From Planctomycetota bacterium (GTDB taxonomy: Bacteria; Planctomycetota; UBA8742; UBA2392): DNA of 64,000 bases. The position numbers were made by a program, and so were the translations under genes. The stretch covers positions 1,641,489 to 1,705,488 of the forward strand of contig JAOSKM010000001.1 of NCBI GenBank assembly GCA_027493625.1, written 5' to 3'. Of the stretch, positions 44,551 to 54,321 are shown piece by piece; position 1 is the stretch's first letter; every line of letters starts with the position of its first letter. Under the pieces are notes generated by a model. It was not told the origin of the DNA. It ran no database searches and saw nothing but the letters and a program-made list of their open reading frames with translations.

Positions 44551-45282
44551 ATGCGGACAGGAATCTTCATCTCGGGTACCGATACCGGCGTCGGCAAAAC
44601 CATCGTGGCCGCCGGCCTGGTGCTTGCGCTCAAGCAGCGCGGGCTGAATGTCGGCTACATGAAGCCCGTCGAGAGCGGCTGCCCCGTGCTGGACGGCGAG
44701 GTGGTGCCGCAGGACGTGCGCTTCGTCCGCGAGGTCACGGGCATCCGCGATGACCTCGACCTGATGTGCCCCTACCGCCTCAAGGCTGCGGCGGCGCCCA
44801 GCATCGCCAGCCGCCTTGAGGACGTGCACGTCGACATCGGCTACATCGTCGACCAGTACTTCCAGCTTTCCCTGATGCACGAGATCGTGGTGGTGGAAGG
44901 CGTCGGCGGCCTGATGGTGCCGCTGAACAACAACGACCTCGTCACCGACCTGGTGCTGCAACTCGGGCTCGAGATGCTGGTGGTGGCGCGCCCGGGCCTG
45001 GGCACCATCAACCACAGCCTGCTGACGGTCAACATCGCCAAGATGATGGGTATCCCGCTCAGCGGGCTGGTGATCAACGGCTTCGGCCGTGAGGCTATCG
45101 GCCTGCCGGAACGCACCAACCCCGACGAGATCGAGCACTTCGGCAACGTGCCGGTGCTCGGCATCCTGCCGTGGCTGAAAGACCTGGATTACCAGGCCTG
45201 CAAGCCGGGCTCGCTGCTCAGCGAGTTCATGGAACGCGTGAACATCGAGCCCCTGCTGCGCGGCGGCAACGACGACTTCTAG
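44551..45282 (+). CDS. bioD: Dethiobiotin synthetase
   Basis: A 243-residue ATP-dependent ring-closing enzyme of biotin synthesis. P-loop GTDTGVGKT at residues 9-17, MKPVESGC with the substrate Lys, PYRLKAAAAPSIASRLE, VVVEGVGGLMVPLNNNDLV and the nucleotide-specificity segment VINGF. It is 21 bp after the permease gene and the last plus-strand gene before the convergent envelope operon; no other bio gene is present. Confidence 0.94.
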   Translation: MRTGIFISGTDTGVGKTIVAAGLVLALKQRGLNVGYMKPVESGCPVLDGEVVPQDVRFVREVTGIRDDLDLMCPYRLKAAAAPSIASRLEDVHVDIGYIVDQYFQLSLMHEIVVVEGVGGLMVPLNNNDLVTDLVLQLGLEMLVVARPGLGTINHSLLTVNIAKMMGIPLSGLVINGFGREAIGLPERTNPDEIEHFGNVPVLGILPWLKDLDYQACKPGSLLSEFMERVNIEPLLRGGNDDF

Positions 45283-45308
45283 GGCATTTTTGTATCGCCT
45301 GTGCCGCG

Positions 45309-47180
45309 CTACTTGTTGCCGGTGAGCGGCTTGCGGGCCGGCACCGTGCCCTTCTTCAGGAACAGCAGCGCGAAGCAGGTGTCCGGCATGCCGCCCCAGC
45401 TGCCGTTCTCCTGCTGCAGCGAAACCAGCACCGACGCGCCTTCCGCGTACCAGTCGTGCACGCCCAGCCGGCGCGTCTGCGCCAGCATCATCACCCGTTC
45501 AAGGCCGTACATGTAGTAGAGGTACCAGGTTCGACCGCGGTTGGGGTTGCGCGTGACGCTGAACCAGTGCTCCAGCCAGCACATGCCGTCTTCGAGGCTT
45601 TCGTTGGCGGCCTTCTTCCATTTGTCGATGGCGGCCTGGCTGCCGAATTCGGCCTTCAGCTGCTCGTTGTTCATGGACTCCACGATGTCGAGCCCGACCA
45701 GCACGCAGGTCAGACCGGCGGTGGTCATGGATCCGTAGGCGTCCGTCGTCTCGCTGTAGCGGTCCCACTTTGCCTTGCTGGAGTAGTTCCAGCCCCGCGC
45801 CTTGCCGATCCTGGACGCGTAGGTGCTGCGCCCCGCGTCGCGTCCGCCGTCCTTGGGCGGCTTGTAGCCCACCACGCGCTTGACCTTCGGGCCGTCCGGC
45901 ATCTGGTGCGCGATGGTCTGCTCAACCAGTTTCGAAATCACCCCGGCCGGGATACGCACGTTGCAGCGCAAGGCGGCAGCCAGGCCCAGCAGCGCGTACT
46001 GCGTGTTGGAGAAGTCGAAGCGCCAGGTTTCGCCGTCGGGCGTGTAGTTCCAGAACGGGTTCTTCTGGCGGTTCTGGTTCTCGACCAGACAGTCCACCAG
46101 CTTCTGCATTTCGTTGCGGTCTTCGTCGGCCAGCTCGCGCTTGAACTCAGCGAACTTTTCGCCCTCGCTCAGGTAGGCACGACGCTCGGCCTCCGTGATG
46201 TAGCGGGCCTCGTAGGCCATCAGCGAAACCGCCACCGAGTAGGTCTCTTCGAAATCAGCCTGCTTCAGGGCCTCGAAGCCGCGCACCACGGCTGGATCGT
46301 CGGCCGGCACGTCGCAGGTCAGCAGGGTCAGCAGTGCCAGGCCGGTGCCACCGCGCACGCGGGTACCGTGAGGCCAGGCGCCATCGGCGTTCTGCAGTTT
46401 TTGCAGCTGCTCGGCGCCGCGGGCAATGGCGGAGCTTACCTTGTCGTTCAGGTAACGCCCGGCGGTGCTGTCGAAATCTTTGCTGAACTCGAAGCGCACC
46501 GCCCAGTGGTGCTCGATGCGCGCCGCCGCAACCTTGGCGACCTTGGCGCGCCAGCGTGCCGCGTGCAGCGTGATCTCGGCTGCTTCCAGGCGCCCCTGCT
46601 CCGGGTTGAACCAGGCGGTGGTCTCGGCCCGGAACGCGAACCAGCGCGCGGCATCGGCCGGGGGCTCGCGGTCGGGTGCCGCAAACTCGTGCACGCCGGT
46701 GATCACGGCGCATTCCACGTTGCGGCAAAGCTCCGAGCCCGGCAGCTTGTACTTGCTGTTCAGCGCCAGCGCGGGCATGTCGTACAGTCGCTCGAGGTTC
46801 CAGGCGCGCTCCCACTCGAAGCCGGCGTTGCACTTCTTCTCGGGAATCTGCATCGCGAGCTGGATCAGCACGTCCTCCATGATGAAGGGCGCATGAATGG
46901 CCTGCAGCGTGCCGGAGTTGTCGAATTCGTGGCCCATGTAGTGGGCGTAGCTGAGGGAAGGCGCATCGTTCACCGCGCCTGTCGGCAGCGGCTCAAGCGG
47001 GTCGATCTTCGCCTGCGACACCACGGCATAGTGCAGGTAAGAGGTCGGCGGCGTCTTCCACTGCAGCTCGAAGCGCTGGTTGCCGCGCTGTTGGGGCAAT
47101 GAAAAGTCCGCCCCTGCCTGTGTCGTCATCACCACCAGCAGCAGCAATACCGCCGGCGCTCCCCAGCTCATGCGTCCCAT
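45309..47180 (-). CDS. Secreted alpha/alpha-toroid (prenyltransferase/terpenoid-cyclase-fold) protein 1
   Basis: A 623-residue exported protein (signal: GAPAVLLLLVVMTTQAGA). The C-terminal two thirds repeat the squalene-cyclase-like pattern: ARGAEQLQKLQNADGAWP, FSNTQYALLGLAAALRC, YGSMTTAGLTCVLVGLDIV, ASVLVSLQQENGSWGGMPDT followed by CFALLFLKKG. The N-terminal third (YLHYAVVSQ, HEFDNSGTL) is unfamiliar and shared with the next gene. No DxDD cyclase motif was found, so catalysis is doubtful; a structural or glycan/peptide-binding role is possible. Start at ATG 47180 with GGAGGG upstream. Last gene of the envelope operon, after a 150-bp gap. Confidence 0.75.
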   Translation of the reverse strand: MGRMSWGAPAVLLLLVVMTTQAGADFSLPQQRGNQRFELQWKTPPTSYLHYAVVSQAKIDPLEPLPTGAVNDAPSLSYAHYMGHEFDNSGTLQAIHAPFIMEDVLIQLAMQIPEKKCNAGFEWERAWNLERLYDMPALALNSKYKLPGSELCRNVECAVITGVHEFAAPDREPPADAARWFAFRAETTAWFNPEQGRLEAAEITLHAARWRAKVAKVAAARIEHHWAVRFEFSKDFDSTAGRYLNDKVSSAIARGAEQLQKLQNADGAWPHGTRVRGGTGLALLTLLTCDVPADDPAVVRGFEALKQADFEETYSVAVSLMAYEARYITEAERRAYLSEGEKFAEFKRELADEDRNEMQKLVDCLVENQNRQKNPFWNYTPDGETWRFDFSNTQYALLGLAAALRCNVRIPAGVISKLVEQTIAHQMPDGPKVKRVVGYKPPKDGGRDAGRSTYASRIGKARGWNYSSKAKWDRYSETTDAYGSMTTAGLTCVLVGLDIVESMNNEQLKAEFGSQAAIDKWKKAANESLEDGMCWLEHWFSVTRNPNRGRTWYLYYMYGLERVMMLAQTRRLGVHDWYAEGASVLVSLQQENGSWGGMPDTCFALLFLKKGTVPARKPLTGNK

Positions 47181-47330
47181 GGCACCCTCCCCGTGCGCAG
47201 AACGATGTGATTTCGCGCAAGGGTAGGTAGCTGGGCAGACCTGTGCGAATTCAGCCGGAAACTCCACTCGCAAATTCAGGAGTCATAATCGGGATCAACA
47301 CATTTTCGGGCGGGATAATCCTGACAGCGG

Positions 47331-49187
47331 CTATTCTTTCGGCCCGCCGGTGTAGACCGGCTTGTTCAGCACCACCGTGCCGCGCTTCAGGAACAGCAGG
47401 GCGAACGAGGTGTCCACCGCGCCGCCCCAGCCCCCGTCACTGCCCTGCAAACTGATCAGCGCCGAGGCGCCCTGGAAGTACCAGTCGTGCACGCCGAGGT
47501 ATCGCACGTCGGACAGCATGCAGATGCGCTCCAGGCCGTACAGGTAGTAGTAGTACCAGTAGCGTCCGTGGTTGGGATTGCGGGTGATGCTGAACCACAG
47601 CTCCATCCAGGCCATGCCGCCGTCGAGGGCGAGCTGTGTGTCGCGCTCCCAGTTCCTGTACATCGAGTTGTTGTTGAACTCTGCGCGGCGGGCTGCGTCG
47701 TCCATGTTGGCCGCGATGTCGAGGCCGGCAATCAGGGTAGTGATGCCCGCGCAGGTCATGGAGCCATAGGCGCTGGTGGCGCCGGTCTCACGCGTCCAGG
47801 TTGCCGTGTAGGTATAGGCCCAGCCGCGCGCCTTGACGCTCTTGGTGGACAGCGTGACCTTGTCGTCGCCCTTCTTGCCGCGTTTCTTCTTGCCCGGCTT
47901 GTAGTCCACCACGCGCTTGATTTCCGGCCCGTCCGGCGCCTGCAGCGTACGCACGAACTGCACCAGCTCGCGCACGTAGCCGGTGGGGATTTTCGCCCCG
48001 CAGCGCATGGCGGTGCCCAGGCCCAGCAAGGCGTACTGCGTAACCGAGAAGTCGTAGCGCGTGGCCTGCTCGGGATCGCGCGTGTAGTTCCACATCACGT
48101 TGGGTTCGTTGCGGTTGGCGATCAGCCAGTCCGTGAGGCGCTGTACTTCTGCCAGGTCTTCCTTGCCCAGTTCGCGCTTGCCGGGCGCGGCCTTTTCGCC
48201 CTTCAGGAAGGCTTCGCGCTCAGCCTTGCTGATGTAGCGCGCCTCGTAGGCCATGATCGAGACCGCCACGTCATAGGTGGTCACGAATTCGGTGTCCTTG
48301 AGCAGCTTGAAGGACTCAATGACGCGCGGGTCGTCGGGGTCTTCGCCGCACATCAGCAGCGCCAGCAGCGCCAGGGCGGTGCCGCCGCGCTGGTGCTTGC
48401 CGTAGGGCCAGTGGCCTTCCTTGTTGCGCTGGGCCCACAGGCGCTCGACGCCGCGGGCGATGGCGACGTCCACCTTCTTCTTGATCTGTTCGGTCTCCGT
48501 GGTGTCCACGGGCGGCTTCAGCTTCCACTCGATGTCCCACAGGTAGTTCCTGGCAACCGGCTCTTTGTCTGCCTCGGGGGCCGGCTCCAGCTTGCTGCCG
48601 CGCAACGCCAGCTTCATCCCCAGCAGGTACCCCGCCTCGCCGTCGAAAAAGGCGTCGGTGGTCAGCTCGAACTTCGTCCAGCGCGGCGGATTGTCGCCCG
48701 CGCGCTCGGCCTTCAACTTGTGGGTGCCCACGATGTGCGCGCACTCGTGGCCGCTGTAGCCGGCCACTTGCTTGAACAGGTAGCTTGAGCTCACCTCCAG
48801 TTGCTGGGTGCCCGACACGCTGTCAAAGTTCCATTCGCGCTTCCAGCTGTCCTCCGCACGCGCGCTGGCGCCGGGCAGCGCCGCCCCCAGCTGGAACAGC
48901 ATTTCCTCGAACACCCAGGGCCGCGAAAGCTCAACCAGCGCGCCGTCCGGCCCGATCTCGTAGCCCATCAGGTGAACGTGCTGCAGGTTGGGCTTGGGGT
49001 CGGCTTCTTCACCTGCCGCGGCCTGGGTTTCCACCGCGTAGTGCAGGTAGGTGGTGGCGTCCACGTTCCAGGCCAGCTCGGCCTTTTCGCGCGCGAGCGC
49101 CGTTGCCGGTCGTTCACTCACGAACAGCAGCGGCAGCGCCAGCAGCAGCGCCGTCAGCCGCAGAACAGTTGTCCGCGTACATCCCAC
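47331..49187 (-). CDS. Secreted alpha/alpha-toroid (prenyltransferase/terpenoid-cyclase-fold) protein 2
   Basis: A 618-residue paralogue of the gene at 45309. Shared landmarks: YLHYAVETQ and HLMGYEIGPDGAL at the N-terminus; ARGVERLWAQRNKEGHWPYG, RGGTALALLALLMCGEDP, FSVTQYALLGLGTAMRCG, YGSMTCAGITTLIAGLDI, and SLQGSDGGWGGAVDTSFALL at the end. It carries HECAHIVGTH near residue 150, where the paralogue has no HExxH-like element. Signal peptide present. GTG start 49187 lies 10 bp after the coiled-coil gene, so the two are co-transcribed. Confidence 0.75.
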   Translation of the reverse strand: MGCTRTTVLRLTALLLALPLLFVSERPATALAREKAELAWNVDATTYLHYAVETQAAAGEEADPKPNLQHVHLMGYEIGPDGALVELSRPWVFEEMLFQLGAALPGASARAEDSWKREWNFDSVSGTQQLEVSSSYLFKQVAGYSGHECAHIVGTHKLKAERAGDNPPRWTKFELTTDAFFDGEAGYLLGMKLALRGSKLEPAPEADKEPVARNYLWDIEWKLKPPVDTTETEQIKKKVDVAIARGVERLWAQRNKEGHWPYGKHQRGGTALALLALLMCGEDPDDPRVIESFKLLKDTEFVTTYDVAVSIMAYEARYISKAEREAFLKGEKAAPGKRELGKEDLAEVQRLTDWLIANRNEPNVMWNYTRDPEQATRYDFSVTQYALLGLGTAMRCGAKIPTGYVRELVQFVRTLQAPDGPEIKRVVDYKPGKKKRGKKGDDKVTLSTKSVKARGWAYTYTATWTRETGATSAYGSMTCAGITTLIAGLDIAANMDDAARRAEFNNNSMYRNWERDTQLALDGGMAWMELWFSITRNPNHGRYWYYYYLYGLERICMLSDVRYLGVHDWYFQGASALISLQGSDGGWGGAVDTSFALLFLKRGTVVLNKPVYTGGPKE

Positions 49188-49197
49188 GTTCCGCCCA

Positions 49198-49942
49198 TCA
49201 GTTCAGCGTCTTCAGCCTGTCTTTTACCGCATCCCGCAGCTCACCCAGCTGGATTTTCCGCTCGTCCAGCTCGGTTTTCAGCGACTTCGCGCTGCTGACC
49301 AGCGCCGCGCCGTCCTTGGCGGGTTTCAGCTTGCTCTCGGCCTTGATCAGCTCGTTCACCTGCTTGAGCTCGGTGTCGATGCGTTTTTCCTCGGCATTAA
49401 CCCAGCTGTCGAAGTCATTGAGCTGGCTCTTCAACTGCTTGGCCGCGGCCGCCTTGACCTCAGGGTCGGTGATGCCCTTCAGCTTGTCTGTCTCGGGCAC
49501 CAGCGGCAAGGTGCCGATTGCGCCCGTCCAGTCGCCCAGCGCGGTGCGCGCCTCTTTCACCCGGTCGTCCAGGCTGCCCGCGGCCGTGAGCTGCGCCACG
49601 GCATACCTGGCCGCGGCGGCGCGCAGGTCGCCCTGCTTGCTGGCCAGGGCGCGCTCGGCCTCGCGCAGCTTTTTGGCTGCGTCGCCGGCCTGCTTGGCGA
49701 GCGTGGTGCCCGTTGTCTTCAGCTTGTTCTCGAGGGCCGCGTCGCCGGCCTGCTGGGCCTTCAGGATTTCGCGGTTGTTGTCGGCGACCTTGGTATCCGC
49801 GTCGCGCGCCTCGCGGGCGGCGTCGTTCAGGCTGTCTTCGAGCTTCTTGATGTCCTGCTTGAGCGCCTTGTAATCGGGCTCCGCGGACACGGCGCCGCAG
49901 ACCGCCAGCGACAGCAGGCAGGTGAGCAGCAGACGCGCCAGG

Positions 49943-49965
<23 letters not shown>
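49198..49965 (-). CDS. Periplasmic coiled-coil protein
   Basis: A 255-residue exported protein: signal peptide (LARLLLTCLLSLAVCGAVSA) and then almost continuous charged coiled coil (DIKKLEDSLNDAAREARDAD, AAKKLREAERALASKQGDL, RIDTELKQVNELIKAESKL). No enzymatic motif. Its start overlaps the 3' end of the NtrC-type gene by 23 bp, so it is translationally linked to the regulator and followed by the two toroid genes. Confidence 0.75.
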
Positions 49966-51288
<1,323 letters not shown>

Positions 51289-51299
51289 GTCAGTTTCCT

Positions 51300-51402
51300 A
51301 TCTGAGCGGTGCGGGTGGGACATGTGGGAGCAGTGGGACGTCTGGGATTTCGATGTCTTCCCACTTGTCCCAAAAGTCCTACCTGTCCCACCATCCCATC
51401 TA
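51300..51402. repeat. GTGGGAC-type repeat between regulator and kinase genes
   Basis: Four GTGGGA(C) words (51315-51340) oppose TCCCAC/GTCCCA words at 51359-51395, forming an imperfect hairpin. The last bases overlap the kinase TAG stop (51400-51402). Confidence 0.6.
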
Positions 51403-52710
51403 ATCCGCCTCCCGCACAAATGTCGCGCGGAACATGGTACCCGAACTATCGCTGCGAATCAGTTCCAAGTCGCCCCCAAGATCACGCAACAGCCGGCGCG
51501 CAATCGGCAGCCCCAGCCCCGTGCCGTCCTCTTTCCCTGTTACGAACGGCTCGAACAGCCGGCCCCGCACGTCCTCACTGATGCCGGGTCCGTTGTCCTC
51601 TACTTCTACAGCAACCAGCCTGCCAGTTGCCTCGGCGCGGATGGTCAATCGGCCGCCCTCTTCGCGCAGCGCCTCGGCCGCGTTGACCGCCACGTTGGAC
51701 AGCGCCTCGCGCAGCGCCGTCGAGTCCACCTCCAGCTCGAGCTGCGGCAACTGCGGGGCAAGCACTTCGACGCCTTCGCCGCCCGCCGCCCTGGCGGCCT
51801 CGAGCACCGGGCGCAATGCCGCCTCCAGCGACAGCCGCTCGATCGAACCATGGGCGCCGCGGCTGAACTGCAGAAAGTCGCGCACGATGCGGTCCAGCGC
51901 GCCGATCTCGGAGACCAGCTTGTCGGCAATCTGCTTCTGCATCGGCTCATGAAGCCCGCGCGCGAGCAACTCGACATAGCCGCGCAGCGCGGCCAGCGGG
52001 TTCTTGATCTGGTGGGCGATGCCGGCGCTGAACTGGGCCTGCTCGGCCAGCCGGGTCTGGCGCGCGAGGTCGCCCTGCATGCGGCGCCACGCCCTGGCCA
52101 GCAGCAGCGCTGACGCCAGCGTGACCAGGAACACCGCCGCCAGCGTCAGGCCCATGGTAAGCCCTACGGCATTGAGCTTGTCGGTGTAGTCGGCCTCCAG
52201 CTCCACGGCCACCGCGTAGTCGCTGGCACTTCCGTCCTCACGGCGGACGGGCGCGAAACCGTTGCGGTACAGGCGGCCTTGTTCGTCCTCGTAGCTGATG
52301 GTTGCCAGCGGGCCTTGCGTGAAGCTCTGTTCCAGCTCGTTGGCGTCGGTGGCGAAGCTGTAGTCGCGGCTGCCGAACTCGCGCCCCTCGGTGTCGATCA
52401 CCAGGGTGCCGTCGCGCTTCAGCACGGCCGCGCGGCGCACGCCGCTGTACTGCTGCAGGGCCTGCAGGCGCTTGCGGTACAGCACCGCCAGCTCGTCGTC
52501 GGCTGACTCGACCAGGTCCAGCGCGTTGGGGCTGATGCCCACGGCCGCGCTGGCGGCGTAGGTTTTCAGCCGGCGCTCAAGCTGCTCTTCGTAGCCGGCG
52601 CGGATGAAGCCATACGCAACGAGCGCGCCCGCCAGGAGCGCGCCCGCCATGATCATCGTGAACGCCCAGCCAAGCAGAAAACCGGATCGCATGCCGGGCT
52701 TGGCGCGCAT
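51400..52710 (-). CDS. Membrane sensor histidine kinase (NtrB/ZraS-like)
   Basis: A 436-residue kinase. Two membrane helices (about residues 10-36 and 181-208) flank a periplasmic sensor of about 140 residues with a PAS/Cache-like KRDGTLVIDTEGREFGSRDY. Phospho-acceptor His233 in FSAGIAHQIKNPLAALRGYV; N box NVAVNAAEAL; G boxes DNGPGISEDVRG and GTGLGLPIARRLL. Its ATG overlaps the stop of the outer-membrane barrel gene (TAATG), and the regulator follows 111 bp later. Confidence 0.95.
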   Translation of the reverse strand: MRAKPGMRSGFLLGWAFTMIMAGALLAGALVAYGFIRAGYEEQLERRLKTYAASAAVGISPNALDLVESADDELAVLYRKRLQALQQYSGVRRAAVLKRDGTLVIDTEGREFGSRDYSFATDANELEQSFTQGPLATISYEDEQGRLYRNGFAPVRREDGSASDYAVAVELEADYTDKLNAVGLTMGLTLAAVFLVTLASALLLARAWRRMQGDLARQTRLAEQAQFSAGIAHQIKNPLAALRGYVELLARGLHEPMQKQIADKLVSEIGALDRIVRDFLQFSRGAHGSIERLSLEAALRPVLEAARAAGGEGVEVLAPQLPQLELEVDSTALREALSNVAVNAAEALREEGGRLTIRAEATGRLVAVEVEDNGPGISEDVRGRLFEPFVTGKEDGTGLGLPIARRLLRDLGGDLELIRSDSSGTMFRATFVREAD

Positions 52711-53912
52711 TACCAGGCAATCTCCAGGAAGATCGAGATGTCGTTGTCGGCATAGCCGGCGTTGTCGATGTCGCTTGCCAGCCGCGTATACTCATAGCGC
52801 GCGCCGACGTGGAAGAACTCCCAGAAGTTCCAGGCCAGCTCGATCCAGCCCTGCAACAGCCGCTCGTGCACGGTTTTCTCGCCGTCCACGCCGACGTCGT
52901 CAACGTCCACGCGGTCGTCGTACTCGCGCGTCCAGAAGTGGCCGCCGGCCGTGAGCCGGATGTTGCCCACCAGGTTCAGGTCCACTGCGCCCTTCAGGCC
53001 GTATTGCCAGTAGCGGTCGTGGCCGGCCGCGGAGTCGTCCTGCCGGGTGCTGTAGGCGCGGCCCTGGGCCTCGATGAACGGCAGGTTCAGCTTGAAGTCG
53101 CAGCCGTAGTTGAACTTCAGCAGCTGCAGCTTGTCCTCGCTGCTCAGGGGCGTGCCGTCGTCCTGGATGTCCACCTGTTCGCGGAACCATTCGTAGTCGA
53201 AAGCCACGTAGGGGTGCAGCTCAAGGAAGTCGAACACCGAGAAGTAGACGCTGAAGTCCGAACCGATCGTCCAGCTGTCCACGCTGGGCACGTCCTTTTC
53301 CTCACTGAAGTCGGTGGTCTGCCCCGTGAAGCCGAGTTCAAAGATGATGAAGCTGACCTGGTAGCCGACGTAGGCCCGCGCGATCAGGCCGCTGGCGCGC
53401 AGGTCGTCCTGGCGCGTGATGGGGCCGGTGATCTCGTAGGTCTGCAGCTGCTGGTACAGCACGTCGCCGCTGACACCGAAGCCGAAGCCGCCGTTGTAGG
53501 GCAGCTTGAAGAAGCCGCCCAGCTTCAGGTCCCAGAGGCCTGCATCAGGTTCGCCGAAATAGAGACGACCGGCAAGCTGCGCCCGGGCGCCCAGCGCCAC
53601 GAGGCCGAAGTTGGCGCCTACATAGGCGGAACTGGCGCCGTCGATGTACAGGCCGGTGTCGTCGTCTTTGTCTTCCAGGAAGATGTTGCTGTCCCAGCCG
53701 AACGAGCCGCGGGCGCGCAGGCCAAGGCCGGTGCGGTCGCGCCCCAGGCTGAGGGGCAGGTAAGCGCCGTCCTGCACGCCGCCGACCTCGAAGTCTGCCC
53801 AGGGATCGATCTCTTCTTCGTCGCCGCCCGGGGCCGTGCTTGAGGGAGAGCCCTCCTGCGCGTACACGGGAACGGCCAGCAACAGAGCGAGTATGACGAG
53901 CCACTTGCCCAT
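52710..53912 (-). CDS. Outer-membrane beta-barrel protein
   Basis: A 400-residue exported protein: signal peptide (WLVILALLLAVPVYA), an acidic linker (GGDEEEIDPWADF), then alternating amphipathic strands (GLGLRARGSFGWDSNIFLED, ASSAYVGANFGLVALGARAQ, GHFWTREYDDRVDVDDVGVD). It ends NDISIFLEIAW with the C-terminal aromatic residue expected of BAM substrates. The Start at ATG 53912 has the sigma-54 promoter about 200 bp upstream. Possibly a porin or outer-membrane reporter for the following two-component system. Confidence 0.8.
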   Translation of the reverse strand: MGKWLVILALLLAVPVYAQEGSPSSTAPGGDEEEIDPWADFEVGGVQDGAYLPLSLGRDRTGLGLRARGSFGWDSNIFLEDKDDDTGLYIDGASSAYVGANFGLVALGARAQLAGRLYFGEPDAGLWDLKLGGFFKLPYNGGFGFGVSGDVLYQQLQTYEITGPITRQDDLRASGLIARAYVGYQVSFIIFELGFTGQTTDFSEEKDVPSVDSWTIGSDFSVYFSVFDFLELHPYVAFDYEWFREQVDIQDDGTPLSSEDKLQLLKFNYGCDFKLNLPFIEAQGRAYSTRQDDSAAGHDRYWQYGLKGAVDLNLVGNIRLTAGGHFWTREYDDRVDVDDVGVDGEKTVHERLLQGWIELAWNFWEFFHVGARYEYTRLASDIDNAGYADNDISIFLEIAW

Positions 53913-54108
53913 CGGAACGTCTCCAGCGGGGGTACAGGGGTTGGCGGGCTGCTTTCCGGTCAGCCGCCGCACTCAGGTTACGGCTGAGCGCGCGGTGTGA
54001 CAAGCTTCGCCAACCCCCGGAATGAGAGCGGCAGCCGGTCGGTGGGGCCATACCGCCGGCTGCCTTCCTCAGTTATCCGGGAGCACACCTCCCGAACGAT
54101 AGAGCATA

Positions 54109-54125
54109 AAGCAGCCGGCGTGCCA
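54109..54125 (-). promoter_or_regulatory. Predicted sigma-54 (-24/-12) promoter
   Basis: On the minus strand the site reads TGGCACG-CCGG-CTGCTT (plus strand AAGCAGCCGGCGTGCCA). It matches TGGCACG-N4-TTGCW except for one base, and the GG and GC elements are 10 nt apart as required. It points toward the outer-membrane barrel gene (start 53912), first gene of the operon that encodes an NtrC-type activator. Confidence 0.7.
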
Positions 54126-54321
54126 ATTCCCTTTCGGCCGCATTCGGCACGCCCGATACCGGCCACACAGGCGGCTTTGCGGGCGTTTGTATGTTTTCGC
54201 ACGCATGGAGTGCTGCCAGTTCCCCGGCGACTTCGCGCGCAAAGCTGCCAGATTTCCGGCAGTGTCCTTCTCTGCTACACTGCCGGGTTCTTCCGGGGCT
54301 GGCCCCGGGCCGGAGCAGACG

